Source of the DNA: Taenia hydatigena
Taxonomy: Eukaryota; Platyhelminthes; Cestoda; Cyclophyllidea; Taeniidae
NCBI GenBank assembly: GCA_036345935.2
Contig: JADWOT020000010.1
Location: 7,676,587-7,740,586 of the forward strand
DNA length: 64,000 nucleotides
Direction of reading: 5' to 3'
Position 1 is the stretch's first letter; every line of letters begins with the position of its first letter. A program made the position numbers and the translations under genes. Positions 50,646-61,660 of the stretch are shown piece by piece. The notes under the pieces are model-generated. The model did no database searches, was not told the DNA's origin, and was given only the letters and a program-made list of their open reading frames with translations.

Positions 50646-51748
50646 ATGGTTCTTCACTTTCACCTTGTGCTGTTGGCAATTTCGCTTTTGGCTGAGAGCT
50701 GCAGGGGAGTTTGTGGTAAGATGATTGCTACCATTTCCTGCTCACTAGCATTCGCACACTTGTTTCACCTGTTGTCTACTTCCACTCTTCCTATGCGCTT
50801 CTTCAAGTGTGAGCAAGAGACGGTTACACTTGCGCACTTCTCATCCATCCCTCATTGTTTGCACATCGTACAGAGTTGCATGTGTCCTCGATGGTTGTCA
50901 ATGTTATTTTGTGGATAAATATTGGCCTGTTGCACTCACCGAATACAATGCCTCTATACCAGTTAATTCATCCACACAGTTCAGTTTGATTGGCACGTGT
51001 GCTGATGAAGGTGTCAGTTGTCTCGTCATCAAGATGCTTTCACCTATGCATGCATGGTTTTATTCACCTCTGAAGTGTAATGTGCACAAAGGTACTTCAG
51101 ACGGGTGGTTGAGAGGTTGCCAACCCTGCCACCTGTCTGTTGCGGAATAGACAAGTTAAACGTTGCATTGTAATAACGCACGCAGTGACCTCATGGTCCA
51201 CACAACGTTTAACAGCTTCATTTATGATCAAAATGGAATAACTGTAGCATGTTTACTGAACATTGTGTTATCTCTTCTTTTTAGAGGGGAATGCGACCAT
51301 CAGCATGGAGCTTCCAAAATACTTCCAATGGAGCCATATTGGGGTCCACACCGTTACATTGAGTTGGGACATTCAAAAGTTAAAAGAAGATTACGCGGAA
51401 CAAATTCGTGTTGATTTATGTTTACCAAACACCAACTTCACAGAAACAGGCTATGTGAACTTTTTGAAGGGACATGCCACAGTCTCCAATTTGGAGGCAA
51501 AAACGAAATACACAGTGGCTATTTATACGTATGGAAAGGGAAAAGTCACAGAAATTTACACCGGATACGTTACTACGCTGTCCAAAGGCGAGCAAACAAC
51601 TGCGACTGCTACGTACAGTTCCACACCAAAGGGTGACACGACTACTCACATAGGAACGGAAAAAAGCGTTGCTCCAAGTGGCGGATCTACTTTTACTTCG
51701 ACATTCTCTGTCGTTCCTTTAATCTGCTTGGTGGCGGTTTTTGTATAA
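50646..51748 (+). CDS. FN3 gene D: oncosphere-antigen-like single-FN3 protein (EG95/TSOL18 family)
   Basis: Exon 1 is 50646-50715, with donor G|GTAAGA. A 569-bp phase-1 intron ends in a strong pyrimidine tract (TCTCTTCTTTTTAG), and exon 2 is 51285-51748, giving 177 residues. The ATG at 50646 is preferred to the upstream TTG because it begins a clean signal peptide (residues 1-19, core LVLLAISLLA) and lies 47 bp after a TATA box. One FN3 domain covers about residues 39-113, with Trp51 in VTLSW, Tyr99 in YTVAIY and YTGYVTTL at its end. Sequons at Asn26 and Asn74. A Ser/Thr-rich linker follows, then a hydrophobic C-terminus (PLICLVAVFV), suggesting a GPI or membrane anchor. This matches the layout of taeniid host-protective oncosphere antigens, proteins of the invading larva. 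Family members I know have about 130-160 residues and, in EG95, a separate tail exon. Here FN3 and tail share one exon. Symbol withheld because the exact orthologue is uncertain. Confidence 0.82.
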
Positions 51749-53262
51749 CCTTTTGTGTAAGTCGGTACAAGTTGGCAGCAATATCAACTATATTCAAATT
51801 CGTGACCTATGGTATAAGCAGCTTTTGTCTCCCTTTTTCTCCCTTCTGGTGCCAACAATTCACGTTTATTTGCCACCGATGCACTCTTTTCTGATTAGAA
51901 GCTTACTGGCAAATATAGCACTTTGTTGTGTTGACTTCATTTTCTGTCACCCTCGCTGCACTTGCAATGGCTCAAAATAGATCTACGTCATGAAAAGTGA
52001 TGGGACAAAGCTTTCATGCTTTTCTAGCTTGTGTCCTTGATAGTTTCTATCCTATCCACTAAAGATGTACAACACCCACAAGCAAGCGCAGTCCTGCCAA
52101 GATAGGATGACGTCACGAAAGTTAATTTATGTCCTAAGTGATTGTTGGGCCATTGTGCGCAATGGATGGGATATACAGACAGCTTACGAGAGCGGAATTT
52201 GTTGATGAGGGTGTTTGCGAAAGTTTGGGATGTCGACGTCTCACGCGGAGCTGAAGAAGTGCAATTAACCACGGCAAAATTAAACCATTCATCCTTATTG
52301 TTAAAATCTCTAGAAAATTGACGATGGCGCATGCTGAATCCAAGTTGAATGGATTTAATCGGTGTATCTGATGCCTTGATAGATTAGTCGCCGGTACCCT
52401 GCTTTGTCCTCACTCTCATTATTGCTGCCACATTTCCATCGAATGCTAGTCATTACTAGATTTCCAACAGTTTTCTTCCATGCTGATATCAGGAAGAATT
52501 TAGTCAAAGAGCTTCCCGATTATTGGCGCAAACGTTTGACAAACGACTGAATCTGAATGGGTATTGTAGCAAGACGCACTTCACAAGACGGCAGCGTTGC
52601 CACCTAGTAGTCTTGCAGTAGTAAATTTGCACAGAAAACCCGAATGTCAACTCTGAGTAAATCTTACTGGGAGCGGCAGCTGATTATATTCACCATTCTG
52701 AAAGACTTCTGCATTCGGATGACCGCACCCTTTAAATTATCCCGCCCATAACTTTGTTTATACTGTCAATTAGTGGTGAAAATTGTAAATGAATGTTATC
52801 GAATGTGCGAAAAGCACTTATTGTAAGCTGGAGAATGGAGAGTTTGTCAAATTTGATAGACTACTTTGAATTCAATGCAGCATATTGCTTATCGGCAGGA
52901 CGAATGCGATCGTTTGCATATAAGTCAGCATAACCAACGAATAATGAGGGTATCACCTTTGATTGTGCTTAAAATATTCCTCTTCTACTTTGCAATTTAT
53001 CATACTACTATTAATTAGCTAATAACTTTTTTGTAATAACTTCGCATTAGTGAAGAGGGGGAGCCTGTTGTTATGCTAACGACTAGATGACATAAAAGTG
53101 TCTACAGGAGAGTCTACCAAAAATTGGTGTCCTCGCCTCTGAAACATCCGTTCTGCAGTCGTTTCCGTCCTTAATGCTTGCGTTTCCATCAGTGCCTCCT
53201 CATTGCACTCATTTTTCTTCCCTTCTCTCCGCTACTTTTAAGCAGCGTTGAAGGCCAGCGCT
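51749..53262. other. no recognisable gene
   Basis: Downstream of gene D. No AATAAA is visible in the first 250 bp after the stop. The - strand frame 52332-52024 (102 codons) has no signal peptide or domain that I recognise. The rest is AT-rich and featureless. Confidence 0.4.
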
Positions 53263-53561
53263 TTATAAGTAAAAATCACCGAACACGTCTTCCAACCACT
53301 GTAGTATTTTTCAAATGATTGAGTTAGTCGGTCTTGAAAATGAGGCGAACATTCGCGTAGTAACCCAACGTGGACCGCACACTCTACGCATTCAAAATTA
53401 ACAAAGCAGCGCTTACAATGCGTTACTACACAAACTTATTCACCGGTTCACTCACTTGCCTACTCTGCATGGCGCAATGCTTGAGCAGCGCTGTTAAAGA
53501 TGTAGATTGCGTGTGCAATCCTCAAGAGATGAATGGATGTAAGGATACGAAAAGGGAATAA
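53263..53561 (+). CDS. possible small secreted Cys-containing protein or first exon
   Basis: ATG at 53418 opens 47 codons: a hydrophobic leader (FTGSLTCLLCMAQCLSSA) and then VKDVDCVCNPQEMNGCKD before TAA at 53559. A TATAAGTA lies at 53263-53270. The sequence T|GTAAGG within the frame, near codon 41, could be a donor, so this may be the signal exon of a longer gene, although no second exon was found. An upstream in-frame ATG at 53370 is less likely because it would place charged residues before the leader. No family is recognised. Confidence 0.3.
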
Positions 53562-54664
53562 ATGGAAGGCGATTTGCGAGCACAAATGTGCCAGCTTGTG
53601 TGAAATATTAAACAGTTGCTGTACCGGTGCAAAAGAGTCGAAAGTAAAATGGTGGTAGCATGAGATGAATAAGTTGTAAGAGCTGTGCTGTGTCGTCACG
53701 CCGTTCTTTCGACTTTCCCTTTCTCACTGACCCCTTTCTAACAGCTTTCAATTAGTTCCGAAAGGATTGTTTCGAAGGCTAATGGGCGAATCATTTCAAG
53801 GCGCGTTCTCTGTTTTTGGCTCACGTTTAAAAAGCAAATAGGCTCAGGAGTAGTTGCAAGCATTTGCATAACACAGACGCTAAGCGTTTAAAAATGTGAT
53901 GAGATTTACCAAATCATGGCACAGCCAAGGTGGCTATGGAAACTTGACTAATCCGAATTGGGATTTCATGTTTAGTGGACACAATTCTGCTTGATGCTAA
54001 CGTCATTGCAACAAAAACAGTGGAATAAATAAATGACAGAACTTGCCATCAAGTCGGCAGCTCGAAGACAGAGTTTCCTTCCTTACTAATCTGAAACAGT
54101 TGCATTATTTTATGTGCATATTACCAACTGTTGTGTTGAATTTGGAAACGACTTGGGTCAACAATGCACCGAGGAATTGAATATCTTTTATTGCATACAC
54201 GCGCACGTCACAAATTACGACGGTTTGTGAGATAAATGGGAGGTAAATAGAAGGTGTTTAAATCAGGGGTGAAATTGTTGCCAACATTTCTAACCTAAAC
54301 TGATGCTTTTGGTATTTTGCACCAGGGAGAAATATTGCTAAGGTAAATTATTGCCATTCGCACATACCTGTGCTTGAGCCCACGCAAACTTCTCTCCAAT
54401 GCAACAAAAGTTGTCGGTGAATGCAAGCTTGTGCTCTGAGCTCGCCAACTTCCGTGATAACCTAACCAGACTCGCATTCTTTTTCATTCGACTTCACTCT
54501 TCATCCCCCACCCAAACAGTCGGTTTTCCTCGCATGTGCAATAGCGTTCAGTTGCTTACTCTACGTGATTAGGAAGTTAAAATAAAAAGGTATGCGAGGA
54601 GAACAAAAGTTTTAATAATGCTGAATTAGGAGACTCTCTACAAATGGTGCTCGCAATAATTTGG
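53562..54664. other. no recognisable feature
   Basis: Only short frames without domains, and no repeat counterpart was found in the window. Confidence 0.4.
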
Positions 54665-55265
54665 TGGAACTGGCGTAAGTGGCACTTGTTGGGGCTGTCT
54701 CATCCGTGTGTTCTACACACTTCACTGTTCCTAAATAAAATCCGCTTTCGCATTAACCATCTGTTTTTATATGGAGACGAGCGGAAAGTTCAGTTCATGA
54801 GTAGGAAATCAGAAAGTTTTGATTGCGCGTGGATAGAAGGTGTCATGTTGGTGGTTTTGGACTGTTGTGCTTGACTTCATGGTTGGGCTTCAAGTATTTG
54901 CTGTGCAGCAGCAATGGTGCTGTCGTGGCGGCCTCCGTTAACCAGGTGACCTGGTTTGCTCAACTGTTACGCCTCTCCTTCCCATGTTGTTCTCGTAATA
55001 AGTTGGAAGGAGAAGAGTGAGATCATGCTGCGATGATTAAAGCTTGCGGCATCGATGTAGTTGACGTGCTTCCCACACAGAGTATCTTCTGGTATGAACA
55101 GGAGCAGAAGTGTAGGTGCACAATAAGGGAAGGATGTTTAGAGAGAGAGATGCGTTGTCGATATTGAAGGGTGAAAGCACGACACAGTTGTTGAGTGTAC
55201 TGGGGTTGAATAGAGAGTGAGGTGCGAAACTGGCACACCAAACCCAAGTTACATTTGAGGGCACC
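54665..55265 (+). repeat. dispersed repeat R4, copy 2
   Basis: Counterpart of 4780-5410 on the same strand. Both copies contain a GACTTCATGGTTGGGCTTCAA-like block and end near AAGTTACATTTGAG. The sequence between the landmarks differs by indels. Confidence 0.6.
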
Positions 55266-55862
55266 GATGTAGGTAGTCAGGTGAAATGCAATAGAGCAGT
55301 AGTGAACATGACAGCTGATCATTCACTACTCCTGTGATTTGCCCAATGCCCACTTTATTTTCCTGATGACTTTTTCAAACCAATAACCGACTTTTATTTG
55401 GATCGCTCTACGGTTATTATCTGCTCACGATGCTTTGGCGTTTGTCAACTCGGTCGTAAAGAGATGGAAGAGGTGCAGGTTACTCGTGCAGGTAAGCTCT
55501 TCTAGTCGCAGCACGCAAAATGTACATGGAACAGAGGGCGATGCTACACCAATTTCAATATTCTTCATTTGCAACATAATTAGTGCTGACCTTCTCTTCC
55601 ATCCAACCTCAACTAACTGTCCATTTCTCGTACGATTAGGCCCACGTCACTCTCTGCCATTAATTTGGTAGCAAAGCGCTCCGAGTGTCCTCCTCCCGTC
55701 ACCTATAAATTACTACTTCTAGTGATCATAAGGAGAGAAGTATGTGAATATTACCTACACTGCTCTAGAAGTCATTTTGCTGTGGTATCCACTGTAAGAA
55801 AACGGGCATTGTTTGTTGCCTCAGGTCGACAAATGGGCCTACTGATAGTGACCCAAGTACAC
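55266..55862. other. no recognisable feature
   Basis: The frames here (55435-55671 and 55665-55868, +) have no domain. The foldback element begins at 55863. Confidence 0.4.
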
Positions 55863-56925
55863 GCCTAATGCGATAGAACATTCAGAACTGGCACACAATG
55901 TGCCAATTCGAAATGTCGTTGGGACTAAGTGGTTGCACCTGTGTCAAAGGGCATGCCACTGTATGTGGTGGTGCGCCATCACTTCTGTTATTCACTCTTA
56001 CCAATGCCAAGTGTTGTAATTCTATGCTTCGCTATTTAATTTAATTCTCGATCCAATGAGGTGATACATTTATGCGCATGCATTTCTCGAGTCCTGTATT
56101 CGCCTAATAGTGTCTGATCTCCTGCGATGAGGACATTCGCATTTTCAATTCTAGCCCACATGGAAACGTGGATCTCCCATTGCTAATCCACTCGTGACTG
56201 CCCCAATCTTTGGTGGTGGTCATCAGGAACGCGCCTTCATATCGCACAAGAATTATGCTCTGCAAGCCCGTAAACAAACGAAATTCGAGTTGAATAATTG
56301 CATCGGATTCGGTATCGGAACGCCTTTGGACTGCGCGGCTAGCATTTCTACTACCTCACCACTTCTCTTTCTTCCACAGTGGCTACGCAAGTTTACAAAG
56401 CCACCATCACCAATGTGAGTCCTTAGTTTTTCGTTTCCTTGCTTTTGCGTCAACCCGCGCATTCTCAAGGCGTTCTGATACCGAATCCGATGCTATCATT
56501 CAACTCGAATTTTGTTCGTTTACCTGTTTACAGAGCACAATTCTTGTGCAATTTGAGGGCGCTATCCTGATGACCACCATTGAAGATCAGGGCAGTCACA
56601 AGTGGATTAGCAATGAAAGAACGTTTCTATGTGGGTTAGAACTGAAAATGCAAATGACCTCACCGCAGGAGATTAGACACAATGGAACGAAAATATAACT
56701 CGAGAAATGCATGCACACATATCTATCACCTCAATGAATCGAGAATTAAATTGAATAGCGGTGCTTAAAATATCAACTCTCGACATTCGCACGGGTGCAT
56801 TATAGAAGTGATGCAGCACCATCAATTACATTGGCATGCTCTTCAACACAGGCGTAACCACCATCTAAGCGACATTTCGAAGTGGCAAATTGTGTGCCAG
56901 TTCTGAATGTTCTATCGCATTAGGC
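55863..56925. mobile_element. foldback element with arms of about 480 bp
   Basis: 55863 (GCCTAATGCGATAGAACATT) is mirrored by 56925 (complement of the same bases). The match continues inward through CATGCATTTCTCGAG (56079; mirrored at about 56700) and GCATCGGATTCGGTATC (about 56301; mirrored near 56487). The loop is about 56345-56450. There is no transposase, consistent with a non-autonomous foldback or long-TIR MITE. A clear target-site duplication was not seen. The loop holds CTTCTCTTTCTTCCACAG, then 35 bp (56380-56414), then GTGAGT, a strong acceptor and donor pair. Confidence 0.75.
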
Positions 56926-59900
56926 TGTCACACGTACTTCACATTATCCATGAGTCGTTGTCTTCGCCTAGTGGTGACATGAACGTCAGTGCTTCCAGAA
57001 TGGACTCGGATCGACAAGACCCACACACACACTCACAATTACTCTACCGTGGTGTCTGTCATCGCCCAGCCATGACACAAACGGAAAGCATTGGTTGATG
57101 GAACTGTGTAGAGGATGATACCACCAATAGAAAGGGAGGGGCGTGATGTTTACCACATTGTCCTTTGTCGTAGTTTTGGCAATTCACTCACTGCTGAGCC
57201 AACAACACCACTTTCCCAAATCCAGTGCCGTATACTATCCACATGTGGCTGGAAATGAAGGGCTTGTGTATTACTTTATTAGCTTGACATTCGTCTCACA
57301 TACTCAGCGTTGTAATTAGCTCTGCTAATAATGTTGTTATTTTACTCACGCCTCATGTCTTAAAATTGTAGTGCCAACTGCAGTTAGGGCTGCTGGGATG
57401 CTGAGGAATTCTCTCGGTTGTAGGCAGACAAGCTGAATTAATTTATGTGCGAAGTATTGATTGATGATACTGGGTGGGAGAATAAACCCGCTTAGTAGAT
57501 AGAAGAAGGCTTTGGATGTCATCGCACGGCCCACTGCCACAGTTGTGGTGATTTTCCTACTGCTAAGCTCATACCAGCATTCCCACCAACGCGTTGTGCG
57601 AATGCGTATATGACCTCTGGCGGCATTCCTAGTGAGCACCCTTTGCATATGGAAAACAAAAACAATGGGGCGAGCAGAAATTAATTGCGTTAGGATGTGT
57701 GTGTAATCACAGTTCTATGCACAGTTCCATTCAATTTCGCCATTAATCCTTGCCTAATAACGTGAACACATGGGATGAGGTGATAGTTGCCATTGCGTAC
57801 CACAAAAAATGAATAAGTCGTGGAGAACTATTCTCTGTAAATGGTGTCATTTATTGTACTTCGCACTCAGCTGATGGTGTGGCTGCAATTGGTGCGCCAG
57901 TATTCCTCATGTGGCTTAAATCTTATTTCGTTTGACTTATTGCCACTGGTTAGCCGATTCCACAATCAGTTTGGTGTTCGTTCCTTCCTTCTGCGAGAAA
58001 GCAGCAGTCACACAGATGTGGGCGGAGAAAATTTCCACTGCCTTACCTAGATACGCCATCACACTTCGTGATGCTGAGGCTCAATTTACAGTGGCCAACA
58101 ACATTTGCAAGTCCTACAGTATTTATCTTTATGTTGGGGTTCGTCAACACGCATGTGGTCATGGCGGCAACGACAACGAAGCCGCACAATTTCTTGCAAA
58201 CCAATGGCATTAATTCTGGTGATATTCGGCTTTATCCACACTGGATGTGCGAGTTCTTTTCAAAATAAATGCCTACTGATGCAATTTCATGCAGCAATAG
58301 GGATCGCACTCGTGTCACATTACTGATTGCAGTGTTAGTGGTTTAGAAAGTGATAAATATGGTACAATCTTTTGCTTACCGAGTTAACCATCACCTTCTG
58401 TTGTGTGACACAGGCTGCAGTATTTGCGGTTATTCATTTGTGCATTGGCAGTTTTCTGCCTTTAGCTTGATGCTCGCGACACTTTGTGTGAGTTTTCTGT
58501 GATCGCTAAAGTCTACTGTTTTTGGTTTTTATTTGTTTCCTCTTTGTCGACATGCTCTCTCGAAATAAACTACTTACGTTTTCGTGTCGATGAAATAATA
58601 GCCAATTTTATGAACAAAAATCTAGTTTTTGTGGACACCAATGTTTGATTACAATCTCCTTGAGCAAAGTGGATGCTTACTTGTTGGTGATTCGCTTAAT
58701 TTGCCAATTTGAATGTTACTTGCTCATTTTTAGTGCATTATCTGTGCCAGTACTATCTCCATTTCGATTCTGGGAACGACTGGAATTTAGGTGGATAGGC
58801 CGTAGGTGCTTAGGATGAAGGACATACTACCAAGCAGCATTCTATTTTCGGTGGCGATACCGGGTCAGGCATTAGATTTGATAGGATTATGCACGTCCGT
58901 TATGTAGCACTTGATAAAGTACATAGAATGTGGGATTGGACTACGCTCAGGTAAGTGTGAGTTCAAGCATCTGGGTTGATGTGATGAGTTTTGTGTCTCA
59001 CCATCCTTACCGTGCCTGCTTTATGTAAAAGTGTCCTCTTAGTCTCCTGTTATAAATTTCTAGCTGCAAAGATATGCCGTGTCAGTGACTGCAGAACACA
59101 ACATACTTGATGGTGCGTGAAGTGGTTTACCACTCCTATTCTCTTGGAGTCTACGAAGGACGCGTATATGGAGAAGACTGTGCCAGTGCTAAATGTCTTT
59201 GCAATAACCTGTGTTCGGTGAGACAGTTGGAAGTGTACGAAGTAGAGTGCAGTGCAGTGCACTGCTGTGATTTCTGCATTTATGATGTGGTAGGCAGAAA
59301 GGACCTGTCGTAAGTATGAGTGAAGTGTATGGATTAATGAAGGAAGAAGGTTGCCAACCTAATTGTTTGCATAAGTGTACATTTATATGCATTCGTCCAT
59401 TTGTTGATTTTGTCCAGCTTTTTAAGTTGTGCTTTGCACTGAGTTTGCTGAATTCACCCACTTTTGTGACAGACAATGCTACTTGTTTTGGTTTTGTGGT
59501 GGGAAGAATAACTGGCGTGCTTTTGTCCATTGCTTGCACAGTTTTCTAACCTAACCGAGGTAAATTGTGTTTAGCAGTTTTAATGCATATCGATGGATTC
59601 ATTAATAATCATGATAAGGACGAATTGTGATTGTTAACTGTAGGGCATCGCGGAACAAGTACCACCCACTTGAGGATGGTGGATGTTGTCGGAATGTGGT
59701 ACGACAATCCTTGTTACATTTCATCATGATGCCTACCCTCAAATGAGCATTCTTCTTCCTAAGTCGAGGCAATAGTGTAGGCAGGCTGCAGAGGTGCATC
59801 AAATGAGTGTGTTCAAATTAGTCTACCGTTGATTGGGGAGGACAATGCTGCTTCGACTTTTCTCATTGTATTGCGAACTTGGGAAGTCTTCTCGAGATAT

Positions 59901-59937
59901 ATGCGCCATTCTCTAGACGCATTGGTAAGCGTTAAGA
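56926..59937. other. 3 kb without a supported gene
   Basis: Contains two Cys-rich + strand frames (59107-59313 and 59316-59549), joined by a consensus-like donor GTAAGT at 59311, but with no confirmed homologue. The frames at 57648-57346 (-) and 57932-58213 (+) show no domain. A CA-rich run lies near 57022-57031. Confidence 0.35.
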
Positions 59938-60250
59938 TTAGGTTAGGTGGTAGGTTTGGACGGATGTACGGGTGAAGGTTGGAGGATCTTGATGTTGCAC
60001 GGAATCATTAGATGCGATGGTGGGCGCCGAAGCAGAGTCTCTGGTAGTTGAGATTTCTGTCTCAGTGTAGGGTTCCTTAGTAGTGATGATTGCAGAATTG
60101 GAAGCGGATCCACTGACCATGGTGGTTGGAGGGTAGGAGTCGGACAAATTTGTCGCGATGAATAAAGATGTCAAGTTAGGTTTGCAAGTGACGACAATCG
60201 CAAGGACCAATGTAGAACTCTCATTATCTGTGGTAGCAAAATTTGACGCA
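59938..60250 (-). pseudogene. FN3 relic E: Ser/Thr-rich tail exon
   Basis: On the - strand the bases at about 60150-60085 match the tail exon of gene C, with shared TCCGACTCCTAC and an SGxAxxSAI-type peptide (SGSASNSAI against SGFALTSAI). The hydrophobic end is not kept, and the frame runs on to a stop at 59938. It lies within a 213-codon - strand frame (60579-59938) whose upstream half is antisense to an FN3 remnant. Confidence 0.55.
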
Positions 60251-60439
60251 AATAGTGGAGACGAGATGCTTTGAGAAGCCAAGGCATATATCTTGGTCAC
60301 AGTTGTTTGACGAAGGGAGAAAGATAACATTGTCATGCTTGATTTATGCGCCAAGTAGAGACGCCTGTTGCGGATGTGGAAGCTGAAATAGTTAGAGGGT
60401 TTGAAGGGCATCAAAAACGGTTGCGATTGTATCGAGGCC

Positions 60440-60639
60440 TTGAGAAATATTACCTGTCTCGATGCGCGGAATCCGTGACAATCTGTGGTCAACGTCAATG
60501 CTGAGGGGAGGAGAAGAATATGAGTGGCGAAGAATAAAACCGTCAGCAAAATACGCAGCCACGGTGCGTGGACTCGCACCGGCCGACAGTTTTAGCAAGA
60601 TGGCCAAGCCTTTGAGTTTTATTGGGCCAGTGGAAGCAG
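60440..60639 (+). pseudogene. FN3 relic E: inverted alpha exon fragment
   Basis: The + strand remnant of an alpha FN3 exon: GTGGTCAACGTC (60482) corresponds to the SVVN motif, then after a frame change comes KYAATVRGL...MAKPLSF (compare YSITVRGL...MANPLVF in gene B). It ends at a phase-1-like GCAG|GTCCGC donor at 60639, the donor form used by the second alpha exon of gene A. It is inverted relative to the other E pieces. Confidence 0.6.
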
Positions 60640-60756
60640 GTCCGCCTCTATTCCACACACCGATTCCCCACACATACATCATCAGCAGCGGTTAAACACT
60701 CATTGCACTCCATGCTTAACGGAATGCAAGATGGTGATCACTCCTCATTCTGTGCA

Positions 60757-61215
60757 GCGGTAGACATTCAGAAGTGCTCGCATCTTCACGACGAAATCGG
60801 ATTTCGTCAGCGAAAATTAACACGACATCTAATTTTGGGAGGGATTATAAGGATCGCAACAAGTGCAACAAAAAGACAGAATTTTCTTATAATCTTATGT
60901 GATTGTAGTAAGATACATTGCGAAATGCAAACGACACGGATCTGCTGCATTGCTCTTTGACGACTGAGGGAGAAATGTTCGGACTGACTGACTAACTGAC
61001 ACGTGCAGCATGAATCACCGACAGCAATTAGTAATTAGGAATGTGCTGACAAAGAGGGCCGCTGCGTTTGTTGAATGGCACAGTCCATATTGGCACGTCT
61101 AAATGAACGCCCGACACATAGAATGATTTGCCTTGAGGAGGACAAGAACAATCAAGTCCGCCATTCGATGCTAAGCACGCGGATGAAGTACTGAGGCAGC
61201 GAATGGGTCTACTCT
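60757..61215 (+). repeat. direct repeat R3, copy 1
   Basis: Matches 62764-63240. In one frame both copies encode GFRQRKL.RHL.L.G, and further on CTGACAAAGAGGGC (61051) pairs with TTGACAAAGAGGGC (63095). This copy has more stops and has lost the cysteine codons present in copy 2. Confidence 0.65.
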
Positions 61216-61398
61216 GTCGCGTTACATCAAATTAACTGTAAAACTGAAAAGAGAGGAAGTAATTTACCCATCACACTAGCTGCTATCACACATTTTGCAC
61301 TAATGAAACGCTCGCTATCCCCATTGGATTAACATCCCAGATAAATGCCATGTTTGGAGAGCGTTAGTGCACGTACGATGTTCAGAGTGGAGCAATGA

Positions 61399-61495
61399 AA
61401 TGTAAGTATCTCACAACTCGTCAGTGCAAAAATCACCATTTAAGATGCTGGTGACCAACCAAATGAGGCAGAGCTGAGACGACACTTCCAACACA
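61399..61495 (-). pseudogene. FN3 relic E: signal-peptide exon fragment
   Basis: Reverse complement resembles the first exons of genes B and C (CTCTGCCTCA...TGGTCAC...ATC pattern, ending near GAGATAC). The start codon position reads GTG, and the frame is interrupted by TAA. With the upstream promoter block this marks a fourth - strand family member. Confidence 0.5.
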
Positions 61496-61554
61496 TATAC
61501 GCTTTGCATTTGCGTCTCACCCATTCTGGACTAACATAAATGCTCTAGAGTCAA

Positions 61555-61660
61555 GTGATTCAAAGTTTTGATTTGTGTTCGACCCACAAAGCGAATTGTG
61601 CATTCATGCACACCGTGACACCACATGCCACTGGCAAGTATGACCGATTGTGCTGGGTGT
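61555..61660 (-). promoter_or_regulatory. orphan FN3-family promoter remnant (E)
   Basis: Strong similarity to the upstream region of gene A (GCGAATTGTGCATTC against GCAAATTGTGCATTC) and the GTGGTGTCAC element at 61624-61615. The ATAGGCTG box is degraded and no TATA is evident. Probably inactive. Confidence 0.5.

Noticed and set aside
59472..59549. Kunitz-like spacing (CGG.NNW......C) in a spliced reading of 59.3-59.55 kb
   Set aside because: Cysteine number and spacing do not fit a Kunitz domain, and the splice is hypothetical.
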